Of a stretch of 64,000 nt of DNA, positions 1-9,430 are shown piece after piece. The notes under the pieces are model-generated. The model worked only from the letters and a program-made list of their open reading frames with translations. It was not told where the DNA came from and did not search any database. Where the stretch lies: contig NZ_CDDF01000005.1 of the NCBI RefSeq assembly GCF_000819865.1, positions 674,206 through 738,205 on the forward strand, given 5' to 3'. Position numbers and translations under genes: made by a program. The first letter of the stretch is position 1, and every line of letters starts with the position of its first letter. The DNA comes from Aeromonas eucrenophila (GTDB lineage Bacteria > Pseudomonadota > Gammaproteobacteria > Enterobacterales > Aeromonadaceae).

Positions 1-48
1 TAGAGTCGGCCTCCTGGATTGTCGTCAGGCTGAACAAGGAGACCACTT

Positions 49-336
49 ATGTTGAAAGTCATTGCGCAGGATTTTATCAGGCTGGATCGCCTCGAGGAGG
101 TCATGCCCCTGTATCGGGAGCTGGTGGAGAAGACCAGGGCGGAGCCGCTGTGCCTCTCTTATGAGCTGTGCATCGATCAGAAAGATCCCGGTCACTTCGT
201 GTTCGTGGAGGAGTGGCCAGACAGGGCGGCTCTGGATGCGCACTGCGCCACCGAGCATTTCCAGCGGCTGGTGCCCCAGATCGATCGGCATCAACGGCAG
301 CCCGGCACCTTTCTGCTGATGGATGTGTTCGCCTGA
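49..336 (+). CDS. Putative quinol monooxygenase (ABM fold, YgiN-like)
   Basis: A 95-residue protein of the antibiotic biosynthesis monooxygenase superfamily. These are small cytoplasmic ferredoxin-like dimers that oxidise quinols or other aromatics without a cofactor. The family pattern is visible: an N-terminal strand (MLKVIAQDFI), a helix with a VMPLYRELVEKTRAEP segment, a central YELCIDQKDPGHFVFVEEW strand pair and the DAHCATEHFQ helix. Length is normal for the family. An AGGAG-type ribosome site lies 7-8 bases before the ATG. The gene stands alone at the window edge, facing the GlsB-type gene. The substrate cannot be told from sequence. Confidence 0.8.
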   Translation: MLKVIAQDFIRLDRLEEVMPLYRELVEKTRAEPLCLSYELCIDQKDPGHFVFVEEWPDRAALDAHCATEHFQRLVPQIDRHQRQPGTFLLMDVFA

Positions 337-374
337 TGCCGCACTGAGCCGGCCATCAGGTTGGCGAGCGCCCA

Positions 375-403
375 TAAAAAATCCGAAACCCAAGGTTTCG
401 GAT
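375..403 (-). terminator. Intrinsic terminator of the GlsB-type gene
   Basis: A perfect 10-bp stem (ATCCGAAACC, 3-base loop) is followed on the minus strand by a run of six T. It lies 55 bases past the stop codon of the GlsB-type gene and can also end transcripts of the convergent monooxygenase gene. Confidence 0.85.
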
Positions 404-457
404 CCTGGCCCAGCGGGGGCACACACAGTTTGTGCTGGAAGGGAGGCTCTTGGCCGT

Positions 458-706
458 TTAGCTGCGTACCTTGTTATAGATAAACAGTACGATCAAGGCG
501 CCGACGGTGGCGATAAGGATGCTCGGCAGATTGAAGCCGGTGACGGTGCCCATGCCCAGCAGGGTACTGACATAGCCGCCTACCATGGCGCCGATCACAC
601 CCAGGATCACCGTCATGAAGAAACCACCACCATCCTTGCCCGGCATGATCCATTTGGCCAAGATGCCGACGATCAATCCCAATACAATCCAGGTAATAAA
701 TCCCAT
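458..706 (-). CDS. GlsB/YeaQ/YmgE family stress-response membrane protein
   Basis: An 82-residue, very hydrophobic, glycine-rich protein with three predicted membrane segments (about residues 3-20, 28-48 and 58-78). It has the family features GFITWIVLGLIVGILAKWIMPG at the N terminus, written here only as a description of the first helix, and GGFFMTVILGVIGAMVGGY in the middle. Family members are inner-membrane proteins of unknown mechanism, often induced by stress or stationary phase in E. coli. It is monocistronic with its own terminator. Full length for the family. Confidence 0.88.
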   Translation of the reverse strand: MGFITWIVLGLIVGILAKWIMPGKDGGGFFMTVILGVIGAMVGGYVSTLLGMGTVTGFNLPSILIATVGALIVLFIYNKVRS

Positions 707-832
707 TGCTTCATCCTCGCTGTGTGGAGAGATCTAGAGTATACGCAGCGGATCGGATTGTATCGCGGCCGGGGTCCCCGTTGGTCAGAAATGGTCATAT
801 GAGAACCTATCGCCCTCTAGGATGTCGACCGC

Positions 833-1558
833 TCACGAGAGTGTGCGGGTCTCCAGCCGCTGTCCTGCCGGCGAGCAGATCAAGACAGATCCCTGCTCGA
901 ACCAGTCTCCCAGCACGATGCGTCGCGCCCCCTTGCCGTCCAGCTTGAAGTCGTGGATGGCGGGCCTGTGGGTGTGACCGTGGATAAGGGTGTGGCAGTC
1001 GTGCGCTCGCAGCAACTCGTCCACCGCCGCCGGGGTGACATCCATGATGAACTGCTGCTTGCTGGCATTCTCCATCTGGCTTTTACCCCGCATCTTGCAG
1101 GCGATGCGCTGGCGACGGCCGAGGGGCAGGCGCAGGAACAGCCAACGCAGCCACTTCAGCTGGGTGATGCGGCGAAACTTCTGGTAGTCGACATCCTGGG
1201 TACAGAGCAGATCGCCGTGGCTGAGCAACACCCGCTCGCCGTAGAGCTCGATGATGCAGGGATCGCCGAGCAGGGTCATGCCTGCCCGCCTGGCAAATTG
1301 CCGGCCGAGCAGGAAGTCGCGGTTGCCGTGGATGAAGTAGATGGGCACCCCTTGCTGGCTCAGCGCGAGGAAGGCGTCCGCCACCTGGCCGTGGAGCGGG
1401 TTGGGGTCGTCATCGCCAATCCAGAATTCGAACAGATCCCCCAGCACATAGAGCGCATCGGCGCCGGGAGCGTCCTGCTCCAGGAAGTGCACCAAGGCGG
1501 CCGTCATGTCGGGCCGGGCGTTGCTTAAGTGGATGTCACTGATAAAGAGGGTGCTCAT
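833..1558 (-). CDS. lpxH: UDP-2,3-diacylglucosamine diphosphatase LpxH
   Basis: Hydrolyses UDP-2,3-diacylglucosamine to lipid X and UMP, the fourth step of lipid A synthesis, at the inner face of the cytoplasmic membrane. All calcineurin-type metallophosphatase motifs are present: D8-x-H10, GDLF at 40-43, GNRD at 78-81, SHGD at 113-116 and HGHTH at 193-197. Length 241 aa against about 240 in E. coli. The frame is open 16 codons further upstream, but MSTLFISDIHLS is the family N terminus, so that ATG is used. It starts 13 bases after the DUF4269 gene and is probably co-transcribed with it; ppiB lies next upstream, as in enterobacteria. Confidence 0.95.
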   Translation of the reverse strand: MSTLFISDIHLSNARPDMTAALVHFLEQDAPGADALYVLGDLFEFWIGDDDPNPLHGQVADAFLALSQQGVPIYFIHGNRDFLLGRQFARRAGMTLLGDPCIIELYGERVLLSHGDLLCTQDVDYQKFRRITQLKWLRWLFLRLPLGRRQRIACKMRGKSQMENASKQQFIMDVTPAAVDELLRAHDCHTLIHGHTHRPAIHDFKLDGKGARRIVLGDWFEQGSVLICSPAGQRLETRTLS

Positions 1559-1571
1559 GAGGTCCAGGGCG

Positions 1572-2297
1572 TCATGGTAAGGGGTTGTCCTCGAAACGGG
1601 GGACATGGGTGAGGGGAGAAGATTGCCAGATGAGCCGATCCAGATCGACCCCTTCCAGTGTCAGCAGCGCCAGATAAGGATCGCCGGGCAGCCCCAGCAG
1701 CTGGCAGATGGCCGCCTCTCCCTTGAGCCCTTGCTCGAGGCGAAGGTGCAGCACAGCCCGATAAAATCCCCAGCCGAAGTGTTCGAGCAGGGCCGCCATC
1801 AGGCTGAGGTGGCGCCAGCCGTTGCGTGTTGCCAGGGGAGAGGGGGTGACATAGAGCTCGACGGGCCAGACTTCGCCATCGGGGCCGGTCAGCGTGCGCT
1901 CCAGCAACCATACCCGATCCCCCTTGTCGCTGGCCTGCCAGCCCTGAGGGGCAAGCAGGGCGGCCAGCTCGGCGGGGTCGCTATGTTGGCAGAGAACATC
2001 GAGATCGCTGCCCGGTCGGTCGAGCCCGATGGCGACCGTGCTCACCAGTGCGAGATCCTGGCAGAGGCGTTGCAACTCATCCCAGAGCCCAGAGGTGAGC
2101 AGGGCATGGGCCGAACGCTGACGCTCGTTGCCAAGCGTCAGATAGTCGAGACGGCGCCAGTTCTGGGCCAGGGGCGAAGGAGTGCCCCGCGCAGATGGAA
2201 AAACTGCGGCCGGGGCCGCAGTTTCGTCGCTACGCAGCAGACAACAATCAGTCGGCAAGGGTGACCTTGGTGATGACGACGTTCTCAACCGGTACAT
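1572..2297 (-). CDS. DUF4269 family protein (nucleotidyltransferase-like fold)
   Basis: The core matches DUF4269: [16 protein letters not shown] near the N terminus, then the signature [16 protein letters not shown], which resembles the G-S-D-x-D metal motif of nucleotidyltransferases, then a WPVELYV strand. The function is unknown. The start is uncertain. The only ATG in frame (given here) lies inside the 3' end of ppiB and would put the ppiB terminator hairpin inside the coding region. A TTG near 2257 or another non-ATG start just before NWRRLDYL would give a product closer to the family length. It sits directly upstream of lpxH in the same direction. Confidence 0.65.
   Translation of the reverse strand: MYRLRTSSSPRSPLPTDCCLLRSDETAAPAAVFPSARGTPSPLAQNWRRLDYLTLGNERQRSAHALLTSGLWDELQRLCQDLALVSTVAIGLDRPGSDLDVLCQHSDPAELAALLAPQGWQASDKGDRVWLLERTLTGPDGEVWPVELYVTPSPLATRNGWRHLSLMAALLEHFGWGFYRAVLHLRLEQGLKGEAAICQLLGLPGDPYLALLTLEGVDLDRLIWQSSPLTHVPRFEDNPLP
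2197..2224 (-). terminator. Intrinsic terminator of ppiB
   Basis: An 11-bp GC-rich stem (AAACTGCGGCC and its complement, 2-base loop) followed by TTTTT on the minus strand, starting 24 bases after the ppiB stop codon. It overlaps the possible 5' end of the DUF4269 gene, so either that gene starts later or read-through is partial. Confidence 0.75.
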
Positions 2298-2745
2298 CCT
2301 GGTGCATGCGGCCGGAGTTACCGGTCTTGACGCCCTTGATCTTGTTGACCACGTCCATGCCGGCGGTCACTTCGCCGAACACGCAGTAGCCGAAGCCCTG
2401 GGTGGTCGGGGACTTGAAGTCCAGGAAGTCGTTGTTGTTCACGTTGATGAAGAACTGGGCGCTGGCAGAGTGCGGCTCGGAGGTGCGGGCCATGGCGATG
2501 GTGCCAATCTTGTTGGACAGGCCGTTGGCCGCCTCGTTCTTGATGGGAGCGCGGGTCTCTTTCTCTTCGAAGCCGGGGGCATAGCCGCCGCCCTGGATCA
2601 TGAAGCCGTCGATGACGCGGTGGAAGATGGTGTTGTCATAGTGACCGTCACGGCAGTATTGCAGGAAGTTGGCCACGGTTTCCGGGGCTTTTTCCGCATT
2701 CAGAGTCAGGGTGATGTCGCCGTGGTTGGTGTGCAGAGTAACCAT
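2248..2745 (-). CDS. ppiB: Peptidyl-prolyl cis-trans isomerase B (cyclophilin)
   Basis: Cytoplasmic cyclophilin that speeds proline isomerisation during folding. The 165-residue protein is full length (E. coli PpiB has 164) and shows the active-site run [13 protein letters not shown] around residues 41-53 and the QFFIN and GYCVFGEV segments of the catalytic pocket. There is no signal peptide, which separates it from the periplasmic PpiA. Divergent from cysS, with a shared 211-base intergenic region, the same arrangement as in E. coli. Confidence 0.96.
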   Translation of the reverse strand: MVTLHTNHGDITLTLNAEKAPETVANFLQYCRDGHYDNTIFHRVIDGFMIQGGGYAPGFEEKETRAPIKNEAANGLSNKIGTIAMARTSEPHSASAQFFINVNNNDFLDFKSPTTQGFGYCVFGEVTAGMDVVNKIKGVKTGNSGRMHQDVPVENVVITKVTLAD

Positions 2746-2956
2746 GATATGTCCTTTCAGTGATATGCGAGCACGAGTCGGCTCGCAGCTGTTGCATGGG
2801 TTGTGGCATAAAGTGGTGGCAATTCTAGCCCAACAAGGCCGCCCGGCATAGGGCTGACATGGCGTGAACGCCAGATCCGGCGCGTTTGCGCCTCGTTTTC
2901 TCCACCGGATGCGGTTAGAATGTCAGACCATTTTACTCACAGGCAGTGGTCATAAG

Positions 2957-4333
2957 ATGCTGAAGATCTACAACACACTCACTCGTCAAAAAGAAGAATT
3001 CAAACCTATCCACCCGGGCAAGGTGGGCATGTATGTGTGTGGGGTCACCATCTACGATCACTGTCATATCGGCCACGGTCGCACCTTCGTCGCCTTCGAC
3101 GTGGTGGCCCGTTACCTGCGCTACAGCGGCTATGAGCTGAACTACGTGCGCAACGTCACCGACGTGGACGACAAGATCATCAAGCGCGCCGCCGAAACGC
3201 GCGTTACCTGTGACGATCTGACCGAGCGGCTGATCGGCGACATGCACGCCGACTTCGATGCCCTCGGTATGGTGCGCCCGGACGTCGAGCCTCGCGCCAC
3301 CCAACACATCCATGAAATCATCGATCTGGTCGAGACCCTGATCGCCAAGGATCACGCCTACGTGGCGGACAACGGTGACGTCATGTTCATCGTCGAGTCC
3401 TTCGCCGACTACGGCAAGCTCTCAGGGCAAGATCTGGAACAGCTGCAGGCCGGTGCCCGGGTCGACGTGGTGGATGCCAAGCGCAACCCGCTCGACTTCG
3501 TGCTGTGGAAGATGTCCAAGCCCGGCGAGCCGACCTGGGACAGCCCCTGGGGTCCGGGTCGTCCCGGCTGGCACATCGAGTGCTCCGCCATGAACTCCAA
3601 GCACCTTGGCAACCACTTCGACATCCACGGCGGTGGCTCGGATCTGCAGTTCCCGCACCACGAGAACGAAATCGCCCAGTCCTGCTGCGCCCACGGTGGC
3701 GACTACGTCAACACCTGGATGCACAGCGGCATGGTGATGGTGGACAAAGAGAAGATGTCGAAATCCCTCGGCAACTTCTTCACCATCCGGGATGTCTTGG
3801 CTCATTACGACGCCGAGAGCGTGCGCTACTTCCTGATGTCCGGCCACTATCGCAGCCAGCTCAACTACTCGGAAGACAACCTGAAGCAGGCCCGCGCCGC
3901 CCTGGAGCGGATGTACACCGCCCTGCGCGACTTAGCCGTGGTGCCCGCCGCCGGTGGCGAGGAGCAGGTGGCCCGCTTCAAGGAGGCGATGGATGACGAC
4001 TTCAACACCCCGGAAGCCTACTCCGCCCTGTTCGACCTGGTGCGCGAGATCAACCGTCAGAAGGCCGAAGACCTGGCTGTTGCCGCCGGCCTGGGTGCCC
4101 GTCTGCGTGAACTCGGTGCCGTGCTCGGCATCTTGCAGCAAGACCCGGATGCCTTCCTCAAGGGCAACGACGCCGACGAGGAAGTGGCCGAGATCGAGCA
4201 ACTGATCGCCCAGCGCAATCAGGCTCGTGCCGACAAGAACTGGGCCGCCGCCGATGCCGCCCGCAACCGTCTCACCGAGATGGGCATAGTGCTGGAAGAC
4301 AGCGCCGGCAAGACCAGCTGGCGCCGTGCATAA
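2957..4333 (+). CDS. cysS: Cysteinyl-tRNA synthetase
   Basis: Class I synthetase that charges tRNA-Cys. It has the zinc ligand C28 in [18 protein letters not shown], the HIGH motif at 37-40, the WHIECSAM zinc/cysteine pocket, the HHENEIAQS segment and KMSKS near residue 266 ([12 protein letters not shown]), followed by the DALR-type anticodon domain. Length is 458 aa against 461 in E. coli. The frame is open 31 codons further upstream, but family homology begins at [12 protein letters not shown], so the ATG at 2957 is used. Single gene with its own terminator. Confidence 0.97.
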   Translation: MLKIYNTLTRQKEEFKPIHPGKVGMYVCGVTIYDHCHIGHGRTFVAFDVVARYLRYSGYELNYVRNVTDVDDKIIKRAAETRVTCDDLTERLIGDMHADFDALGMVRPDVEPRATQHIHEIIDLVETLIAKDHAYVADNGDVMFIVESFADYGKLSGQDLEQLQAGARVDVVDAKRNPLDFVLWKMSKPGEPTWDSPWGPGRPGWHIECSAMNSKHLGNHFDIHGGGSDLQFPHHENEIAQSCCAHGGDYVNTWMHSGMVMVDKEKMSKSLGNFFTIRDVLAHYDAESVRYFLMSGHYRSQLNYSEDNLKQARAALERMYTALRDLAVVPAAGGEEQVARFKEAMDDDFNTPEAYSALFDLVREINRQKAEDLAVAAGLGARLRELGAVLGILQQDPDAFLKGNDADEEVAEIEQLIAQRNQARADKNWAAADAARNRLTEMGIVLEDSAGKTSWRRA

Positions 4334-4372
4334 GGCCGCTGGCTCTGTTGGAGCCAACCGGTTGACCCAATA

Positions 4373-4403
4373 AAAAACCGCAGCCCTTGGGCTGCGGTTT
4401 TTG
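4373..4403 (+). terminator. Intrinsic terminator of cysS
   Basis: A 9-bp stem (CCGCAGCCC) with a 2-base loop, flanked by A-rich and T-rich runs, 40 bases after the cysS stop codon. Confidence 0.9.
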
Positions 4404-5003
4404 TTTGTGCTTTTTTCCTCGGAGCCTCTTAAGCCTTTGCTGTCTCCGCTCTGATCCCCTCTCCCCTTGCGGGAGAGGGCCAGGGTGAGGGGAGCTAACG
4501 TCATTCCCTAGCGGAATGTCATCCAACGCCTACATGGCATGGCTTCGCCATGCAGGACGCGAGGGCCTTGCCCTCGACAGGGTTTCGCCCGCCCTTCGGG
4601 CTGGGGCGAGTGACTTTGGAAAGACCCGCTCTTTATTGGCAAATAACACCAAAGGTCTTCTCCCCCGGCAAACCGCCCGCTTCGCAGGTTCCCTCGTCTC
4701 GTCCAACGGGTCGGACGGAGCGCCGCAGACGGCACATCCCTGTGCCGACTGCGGCTGCGCCATCATCCCTGATGGCGCTCCTGACCCGTTGAACTCGACT
4801 CAGCGGTTTGCAGGGGGAACTAAAGCCGTGCCCGCCTGTGGCGTTATTTTTCTGGTCGACGGTTTATTACTCCGCAGGGGAAGAGCGGTGTAAGGGGTTG
4901 GCGAAATAGTTTTTTAGTGGGGGTAGAAGCGTGTTTGGGAAATCGAAATTAATACTGTAGCCTTGAGACGCAGTATTATTTTGGAGAATTAAATCGCCAT
5001 AGG
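4404..5003. other. Gene-free repeat-rich region left of the defence island
   Basis: No credible gene. The first 400 bases are GC-rich and made of short palindromic pieces, including a CCCTCTCC/GGGAGAGG type hairpin near 4457-4490 of the kind seen again near 9980, 10150 and 28500. It also carries the left copy of a repeat that recurs inverted on the other side of the island. Base composition changes to AT-rich from about 4890, marking the island edge. Confidence 0.6.
4530..4760 (+). repeat. Left copy of an imperfect repeat flanking the island
   Basis: Shares ordered blocks with the reverse complement of the 9705-9962 region: GGCATGGCT, CATGCAGGA, GGGTTTCGCC, GGCGAGTGACTTTGGAAAGA, GTCTTCTCCCCC and GGTTCCCTCG, separated by diverged stretches. 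Together the copies form long imperfect inverted repeats around the two defence genes. Confidence 0.7.
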
Positions 5004-5450
5004 TTATGAACTTTTCCATGGTTCAATTTTTTTGAAGATTTTATTTAGACCACCTTCTATTTCATCAATATCATCTAAATAAAGAACCCATAAATTTTTA
5101 ATCGCCCTTGAGCACGCAACATAAATTAAATTTCTAGTATTGAAAATATCATCATCATCAGGGGTGGGCAAGGTAGTTTCATCTGTTGATGCTCTATATA
5201 AGAAAAATTTTTTAAATTTATCCCTTCCTTTACTATTTCGACCAAAGCTATGTTCCATAATAATAGCTACATTACGATATTCTTCACCTTTCGTTCCGTG
5301 GTATGTGTGATATCTTATAGGGCCAGAAATAGTTTCGTTAATATAATTGACCCAGAGGGCCCAGGTTTCGAGTCTGATATTTAGAATGTTGTCGACTCTT
5401 GCTATCTCTAGGTCATCATTTTCATGCCCATCTTCACTACGGGGTAACAT
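5004..5450 (-). CDS. C-terminal part of the split UvrD-like helicase (GajB-like)
   Basis: A 148-residue frame carrying the end of a superfamily 1 helicase: motif V as HGTKGEEY (about 51-58) and motif VI as YVACSRA (about 110-116). The N-terminal motifs are in the preceding gene, in the other frame. The ATG at 5450 overlaps the end of that gene by 14 bases and has no good ribosome site. Removing one C from the CCCC run at 5441-5444 joins the two frames without a break. It may be a frameshifted gene, a recoding site, a sequencing error or a truly split helicase. AT-rich like the rest of the island. Confidence 0.75.
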   Translation of the reverse strand: MLPRSEDGHENDDLEIARVDNILNIRLETWALWVNYINETISGPIRYHTYHGTKGEEYRNVAIIMEHSFGRNSKGRDKFKKFFLYRASTDETTLPTPDDDDIFNTRNLIYVACSRAIKNLWVLYLDDIDEIEGGLNKIFKKIEPWKSS

Positions 5451-7119
5451 TAGTTACTTTCAGTAAATACTTTATAAATGATTGAATATTGTTATGTTTC
5501 AGTACGTCATCAAAATTTGAGCCCAAAAAAGAATTTATAAAAACATTTAAAGGGGGGGGATTGGGACTATCAATATAGTAGTTTGAAATTTCAGATAGGA
5601 AGCCACCTAATGTTATGGCTTTAAATGCACGCATCTTTTTTAGAAAATCACTAGCTTCCGAAAACTTAACTATTCTGCCCTTATCGCCAAAAAGTTCGTA
5701 GTATGTTGAATTATGATTATTAACCAATAAATAAAGATTGATTATCTTATATATGATTCGTATGGTGGGGTCTAATTTATCAAGTTCATTGGATAATAAC
5801 TTTGTATTCAAATCATCATAATATATATTCTCTGCCAGTTTAAATGCATCATAAATATCACCAAATCCATTCATCTCAGCCATTAATTTGTTTGTTAGTA
5901 CCAAACAGTCAATACCATCATCATCTCCAACTTGAACCATATACTTCTCTATAAATTTCTTTGCTATATCAAGTCGAGTCTTATCATTTTCAGGATATGG
6001 TGCGTAATAAAATATGACATTTCCTTGGTTCCTGCCATCATTGATTGGGACTTGAGAGATATCATCATTTCTTATTGCGTTAGCTGTATCGATTATTTGT
6101 AGGTGTGAACGGCGATTATATATTTTGGTTATGGTTTTTAAATCGCTATAAAGAGTTTCAAGCTTAATACCTATGCCATCAGGATAGATGGTCTGAGCAG
6201 TATCACCAAAATATCCTACTAACCAATCCCTTTTCTTATTGGTAGAGAAGTCATATATTAGCCTTATTAAATTCACTACATGTTTATTGGTGTCTTGGTA
6301 TTCATCAATAAAAAAATATGGATATTTGTCAATAATCAATCTACTTAGCAATGGATAAGTATTAATGAGGCTATACGAATACTCTAATAAAGTATCGTGA
6401 CTAAATCTCATTTTATCTAATCTATCTGCGTTAAACTTATTATCGTAAATGACCGCTGTATAGCCATTTTTATATGACTTTATATTTTCAATGCACTGAG
6501 TATATCGATCTTTCCTGTATATGCGCTTTGCTACTTCTTGAAATACCTTGTAGTTCCTTAGCCATGAATGGATTTTACTTTTACCGTACTTATCTTCAAA
6601 GGGTGTATAAGCGGCTTTGAAAGTTGCTGAATTTGAGTTTTGATGTGCATAATAAATTTCTTTGGTATTTCTGATTAGTTCGATACAAGAATTTTGGTCT
6701 TCTAGTGATAAAAGAGTAAAAAAACCAAGTTTGTCATTTGGATCACTCGATAACTCTGCATCTAGTTTCTCTAGTTCGCTACTGATCTTGCTAAGATGAA
6801 TCAAGACAAGTTCTGACTGAAATCTTTGAATAATTGACCAGAGCATCTCATGTATTGTTGAAACTATAACAGTATCTGAATTTCCGAGTCGAGTTCTTAT
6901 TTCATTTACAGCAACGTTAGTATATGTAATACATACCATTTGTTGATTATTATTGCGAAGGCGTTCAAAGTTATTTCTTAGTATATATTTCAAACATTCT
7001 ATCAATGCATAGGTTTTTCCTGAACCTGCACCGGCACTAAATATGAAGCTATCATTTCTGTCTATGGTATCAAATAAGGTCTGAGTGACTTGAGCTTCAT
7101 CTATTAATTTATTGGACAT
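5437..7119 (-). CDS. UvrD-like helicase, N-terminal part (GajB-like, Gabija defence)
   Basis: Superfamily 1 helicase motifs seen: Walker A SAGAGSGKTY (28-37), motif Ia CITYTNVAVNEIR (63-75), motif II FFIDEYQDT (269-277) and motif III GYFGDTAQT (302-310). The frame stops before motifs V and VI, which continue in the next frame downstream. In Gabija, GajB partners the GajA nuclease and its ATPase is activated by DNA ends. The second ATG is chosen because GAGG lies 6 bases before it; another ATG in frame is 4 codons upstream. The start is 19 bases after the stop of the nuclease gene, so the pair is an operon. Confidence 0.85.
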   Translation of the reverse strand: MSNKLIDEAQVTQTLFDTIDRNDSFIFSAGAGSGKTYALIECLKYILRNNFERLRNNNQQMVCITYTNVAVNEIRTRLGNSDTVIVSTIHEMLWSIIQRFQSELVLIHLSKISSELEKLDAELSSDPNDKLGFFTLLSLEDQNSCIELIRNTKEIYYAHQNSNSATFKAAYTPFEDKYGKSKIHSWLRNYKVFQEVAKRIYRKDRYTQCIENIKSYKNGYTAVIYDNKFNADRLDKMRFSHDTLLEYSYSLINTYPLLSRLIIDKYPYFFIDEYQDTNKHVVNLIRLIYDFSTNKKRDWLVGYFGDTAQTIYPDGIGIKLETLYSDLKTITKIYNRRSHLQIIDTANAIRNDDISQVPINDGRNQGNVIFYYAPYPENDKTRLDIAKKFIEKYMVQVGDDDGIDCLVLTNKLMAEMNGFGDIYDAFKLAENIYYDDLNTKLLSNELDKLDPTIRIIYKIINLYLLVNNHNSTYYELFGDKGRIVKFSEASDFLKKMRAFKAITLGGFLSEISNYYIDSPNPPPLNVFINSFLGSNFDDVLKHNNIQSFIKYLLKVTNVTP

Positions 7120-7137
7120 TGCCAACCTCATATAAGA

Positions 7138-9333
7138 CTATTCTGATAATTTATTTTTTACCCAAGCAAACCCATCCAAAATATATCTAGGTAGTGTTGG
7201 GTAGCTATTGTCGTCTGAAATGATAGATTGATAGAGTAACTCACCAGAAAAGTCACTTTTACTATCTGAAAGTGCACGTTGAATTTCAAACGACCTGTGT
7301 TTCAATGCCTCGAAATTTATAGTACTTTTAGCTTTTACAATCTGATGATATGTGCGTGGCTTGCAGGACTCTAGAGCTGAATTTAGGATTGAGTTATTAA
7401 AGTTTTCAAGTATAAATGCTTCTTCCAAACTAGTTGCATAATAATCATTGATTATGTCTTTCTGAAAAACAACAAAAATATTTTCATCATTAATATAGCC
7501 TATATTTTTCAGATCTTTTTCTGCAGATACAGAAGGGTTTTTGTTCATGAAAAATTTTATAGTTGCATTTGTAGTCTGGAATCCATCCAAATCTTTTATC
7601 TGAGAGTAATTTATTTTTTCTTTAATTTCAGGTGTGTCGGCAATGTCTTTCTTATGTCCACAAATTATACAATCGTCATCAGATATATTATGGGGCTTGT
7701 TTTTTTGACAGGGAGACCTTTTAATATCTAAGTCCGTGATAATTAAACATGGGATTTTTAATTTTTTTGCTAATGGGAAATAAACTTTCCCATGCGCTCC
7801 ATTTATATTAAAAATAGATATGTAGTTATTTTTTAAAATCGGGTCTTTATCTATGTAAAACTGAAGAAGGGTTTCTTCAGTTGCACCTTCAACAAAAATA
7901 ATTGCATCAGCGAAAAATAGCTCGGAAACTTTATATTTTATATGTTTTTTAATAAATTTAAGATCTTTTCTATCGTCTAAATCAGCTGATATAACATCAT
8001 CATTTAAATTTATAACGTTGGCTGATTTATCTATAATGTTGAGATAGTTAATGTTATTAAACGAGTTGCTGCTATGTATCTTACTATTGACAATGTGAGA
8101 TGAGTGGGTAGTTATAGCTATTTGGCAATTTAATATTTTGCTATCCTCATCAGAACCTTTAGAAATTTCCAAAGCCTTTTGTACTGCATTATCAATTCTG
8201 TTGATGAAAAACTCTTGCATCTGAGGATGCATAAATGCTTCTGGCTCTTCTATAAACAGTAAATTAATAGAACTGTTTTGGCTATCTTTTTTATAACTAT
8301 CAACATAGTAAATAATCTCGCCGATAATGTTTAAAAGATTGATGTAGCCTAGTCCAAACTGACTTTCAGGTATGTAATCGCCATTGTCAGAAAAATTATA
8401 CTTTATTAGTTCTTTCACGACTTTATCATAAGTAACGTTGCCACTTAAATTCAAGTCGACATGGTTTTTATCCTCTATTTGTGTGAGCACAGATGAAACC
8501 TTATCACTTTTTGCCTTTATTTTTTCTGTTAATACTTGGTTTATACCACTGACTTCCGTTTTCAAAATTCCTTTGTTAGTTGAATCATTGTCAAACTGGA
8601 ATTTAATAATCTTATTGAAAACCTCACTTAAAACACCATTTTTTAAATGCCTGTTAGCTTTAATTTCTCTAAGGTTAATTAGCTCTTTTAATGAAAACTT
8701 TTTCGCCTCATGTCCATTGGAGTTGTAGTATTTTATAGTGAAAAGTTTTTTCTCAGAGTCCTGATTTAGAAAATCAGATGATTGATCTAATAACTCGTAA
8801 AATAATTGAATGCTTTCATTGCGGCTTAAACTATGCATCTTGGAGTATTCAACCAGTTTTATTATTGCATCTTTATAAACTGATGCTTCAGTAATCTCTA
8901 TTCTTATTTTTATTAAAATACTGTTCAATCCATCAGTGCGAGCCTGTGTATGGGCAAATTCTATTAAGCCAGACATAAGGTCGTTTTTATCCATGTCAAC
9001 CACGACTTTAATAGTAAAAGCTAACTCTGGTAGGCTAATGTTTACATCATCTGTAGTAAGGTATTGATCGTGTAGTTCTGATAAGTAGTTATTATTGAAA
9101 TCGGTAGAGCGGGGTTGCCGATTCTCGTGTATTAGTTTTAATGCATTGGCTATAGTTGTCTTGCCAGCATTATTTTTACCAATGATAAGCGTTGTAGATG
9201 GGCCAATAACTGACTTTGGATTATCTACATTTTGTTGCGTAGTGGTAATGTTACTTGGCTCTACAAATCTCACTAGATTGTTTTCGTTTCGAAATTTTCT
9301 GTAGTTTTCAATTTTAAGGCTCTCTAAATACAC
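7138..9333 (-). CDS. OLD-family ATPase/TOPRIM nuclease (GajA-like, Gabija defence)
   Basis: A 731-residue class 2 OLD protein. The N-terminal ABC-type ATPase has Walker A GKNNAGKTT (52-60), a signature-like FGLGYINLLN segment (327-335), Walker B LLFIEEPEAFMHP (358-370) and an H-loop TTHSSH (408-413). The TOPRIM domain has E482 in IIFVEGATEE and the acidic pair DLD at 534-536. A Cys/His cluster follows (C542, H548, C555, C558, H560). GajA of Gabija nicks phage DNA when nucleotide levels fall; the activity here is inferred. The GTG start at 9333 is preferred because AGGAGA lies 7 bases upstream. It is longer than the best-known GajA (under 600 aa). Confidence 0.87.
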   Translation of the reverse strand: MYLESLKIENYRKFRNENNLVRFVEPSNITTTQQNVDNPKSVIGPSTTLIIGKNNAGKTTIANALKLIHENRQPRSTDFNNNYLSELHDQYLTTDDVNISLPELAFTIKVVVDMDKNDLMSGLIEFAHTQARTDGLNSILIKIRIEITEASVYKDAIIKLVEYSKMHSLSRNESIQLFYELLDQSSDFLNQDSEKKLFTIKYYNSNGHEAKKFSLKELINLREIKANRHLKNGVLSEVFNKIIKFQFDNDSTNKGILKTEVSGINQVLTEKIKAKSDKVSSVLTQIEDKNHVDLNLSGNVTYDKVVKELIKYNFSDNGDYIPESQFGLGYINLLNIIGEIIYYVDSYKKDSQNSSINLLFIEEPEAFMHPQMQEFFINRIDNAVQKALEISKGSDEDSKILNCQIAITTHSSHIVNSKIHSSNSFNNINYLNIIDKSANVINLNDDVISADLDDRKDLKFIKKHIKYKVSELFFADAIIFVEGATEETLLQFYIDKDPILKNNYISIFNINGAHGKVYFPLAKKLKIPCLIITDLDIKRSPCQKNKPHNISDDDCIICGHKKDIADTPEIKEKINYSQIKDLDGFQTTNATIKFFMNKNPSVSAEKDLKNIGYINDENIFVVFQKDIINDYYATSLEEAFILENFNNSILNSALESCKPRTYHQIVKAKSTINFEALKHRSFEIQRALSDSKSDFSGELLYQSIISDDNSYPTLPRYILDGFAWVKNKLSE

Positions 9334-9430
9334 TGTAATCTCTCCTAATATATTGTTATATATTATTTCAGGGCCGTAGGTTCGATTAGAACGTTCGAGA
9401 AATAAGGTCGTTATCACTACTAAATACTCA

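Noticed and set aside
2864..2956. Upstream extension of cysS
   Set aside because: Open in frame but without family similarity; the normal CysS N terminus starts at 2957.
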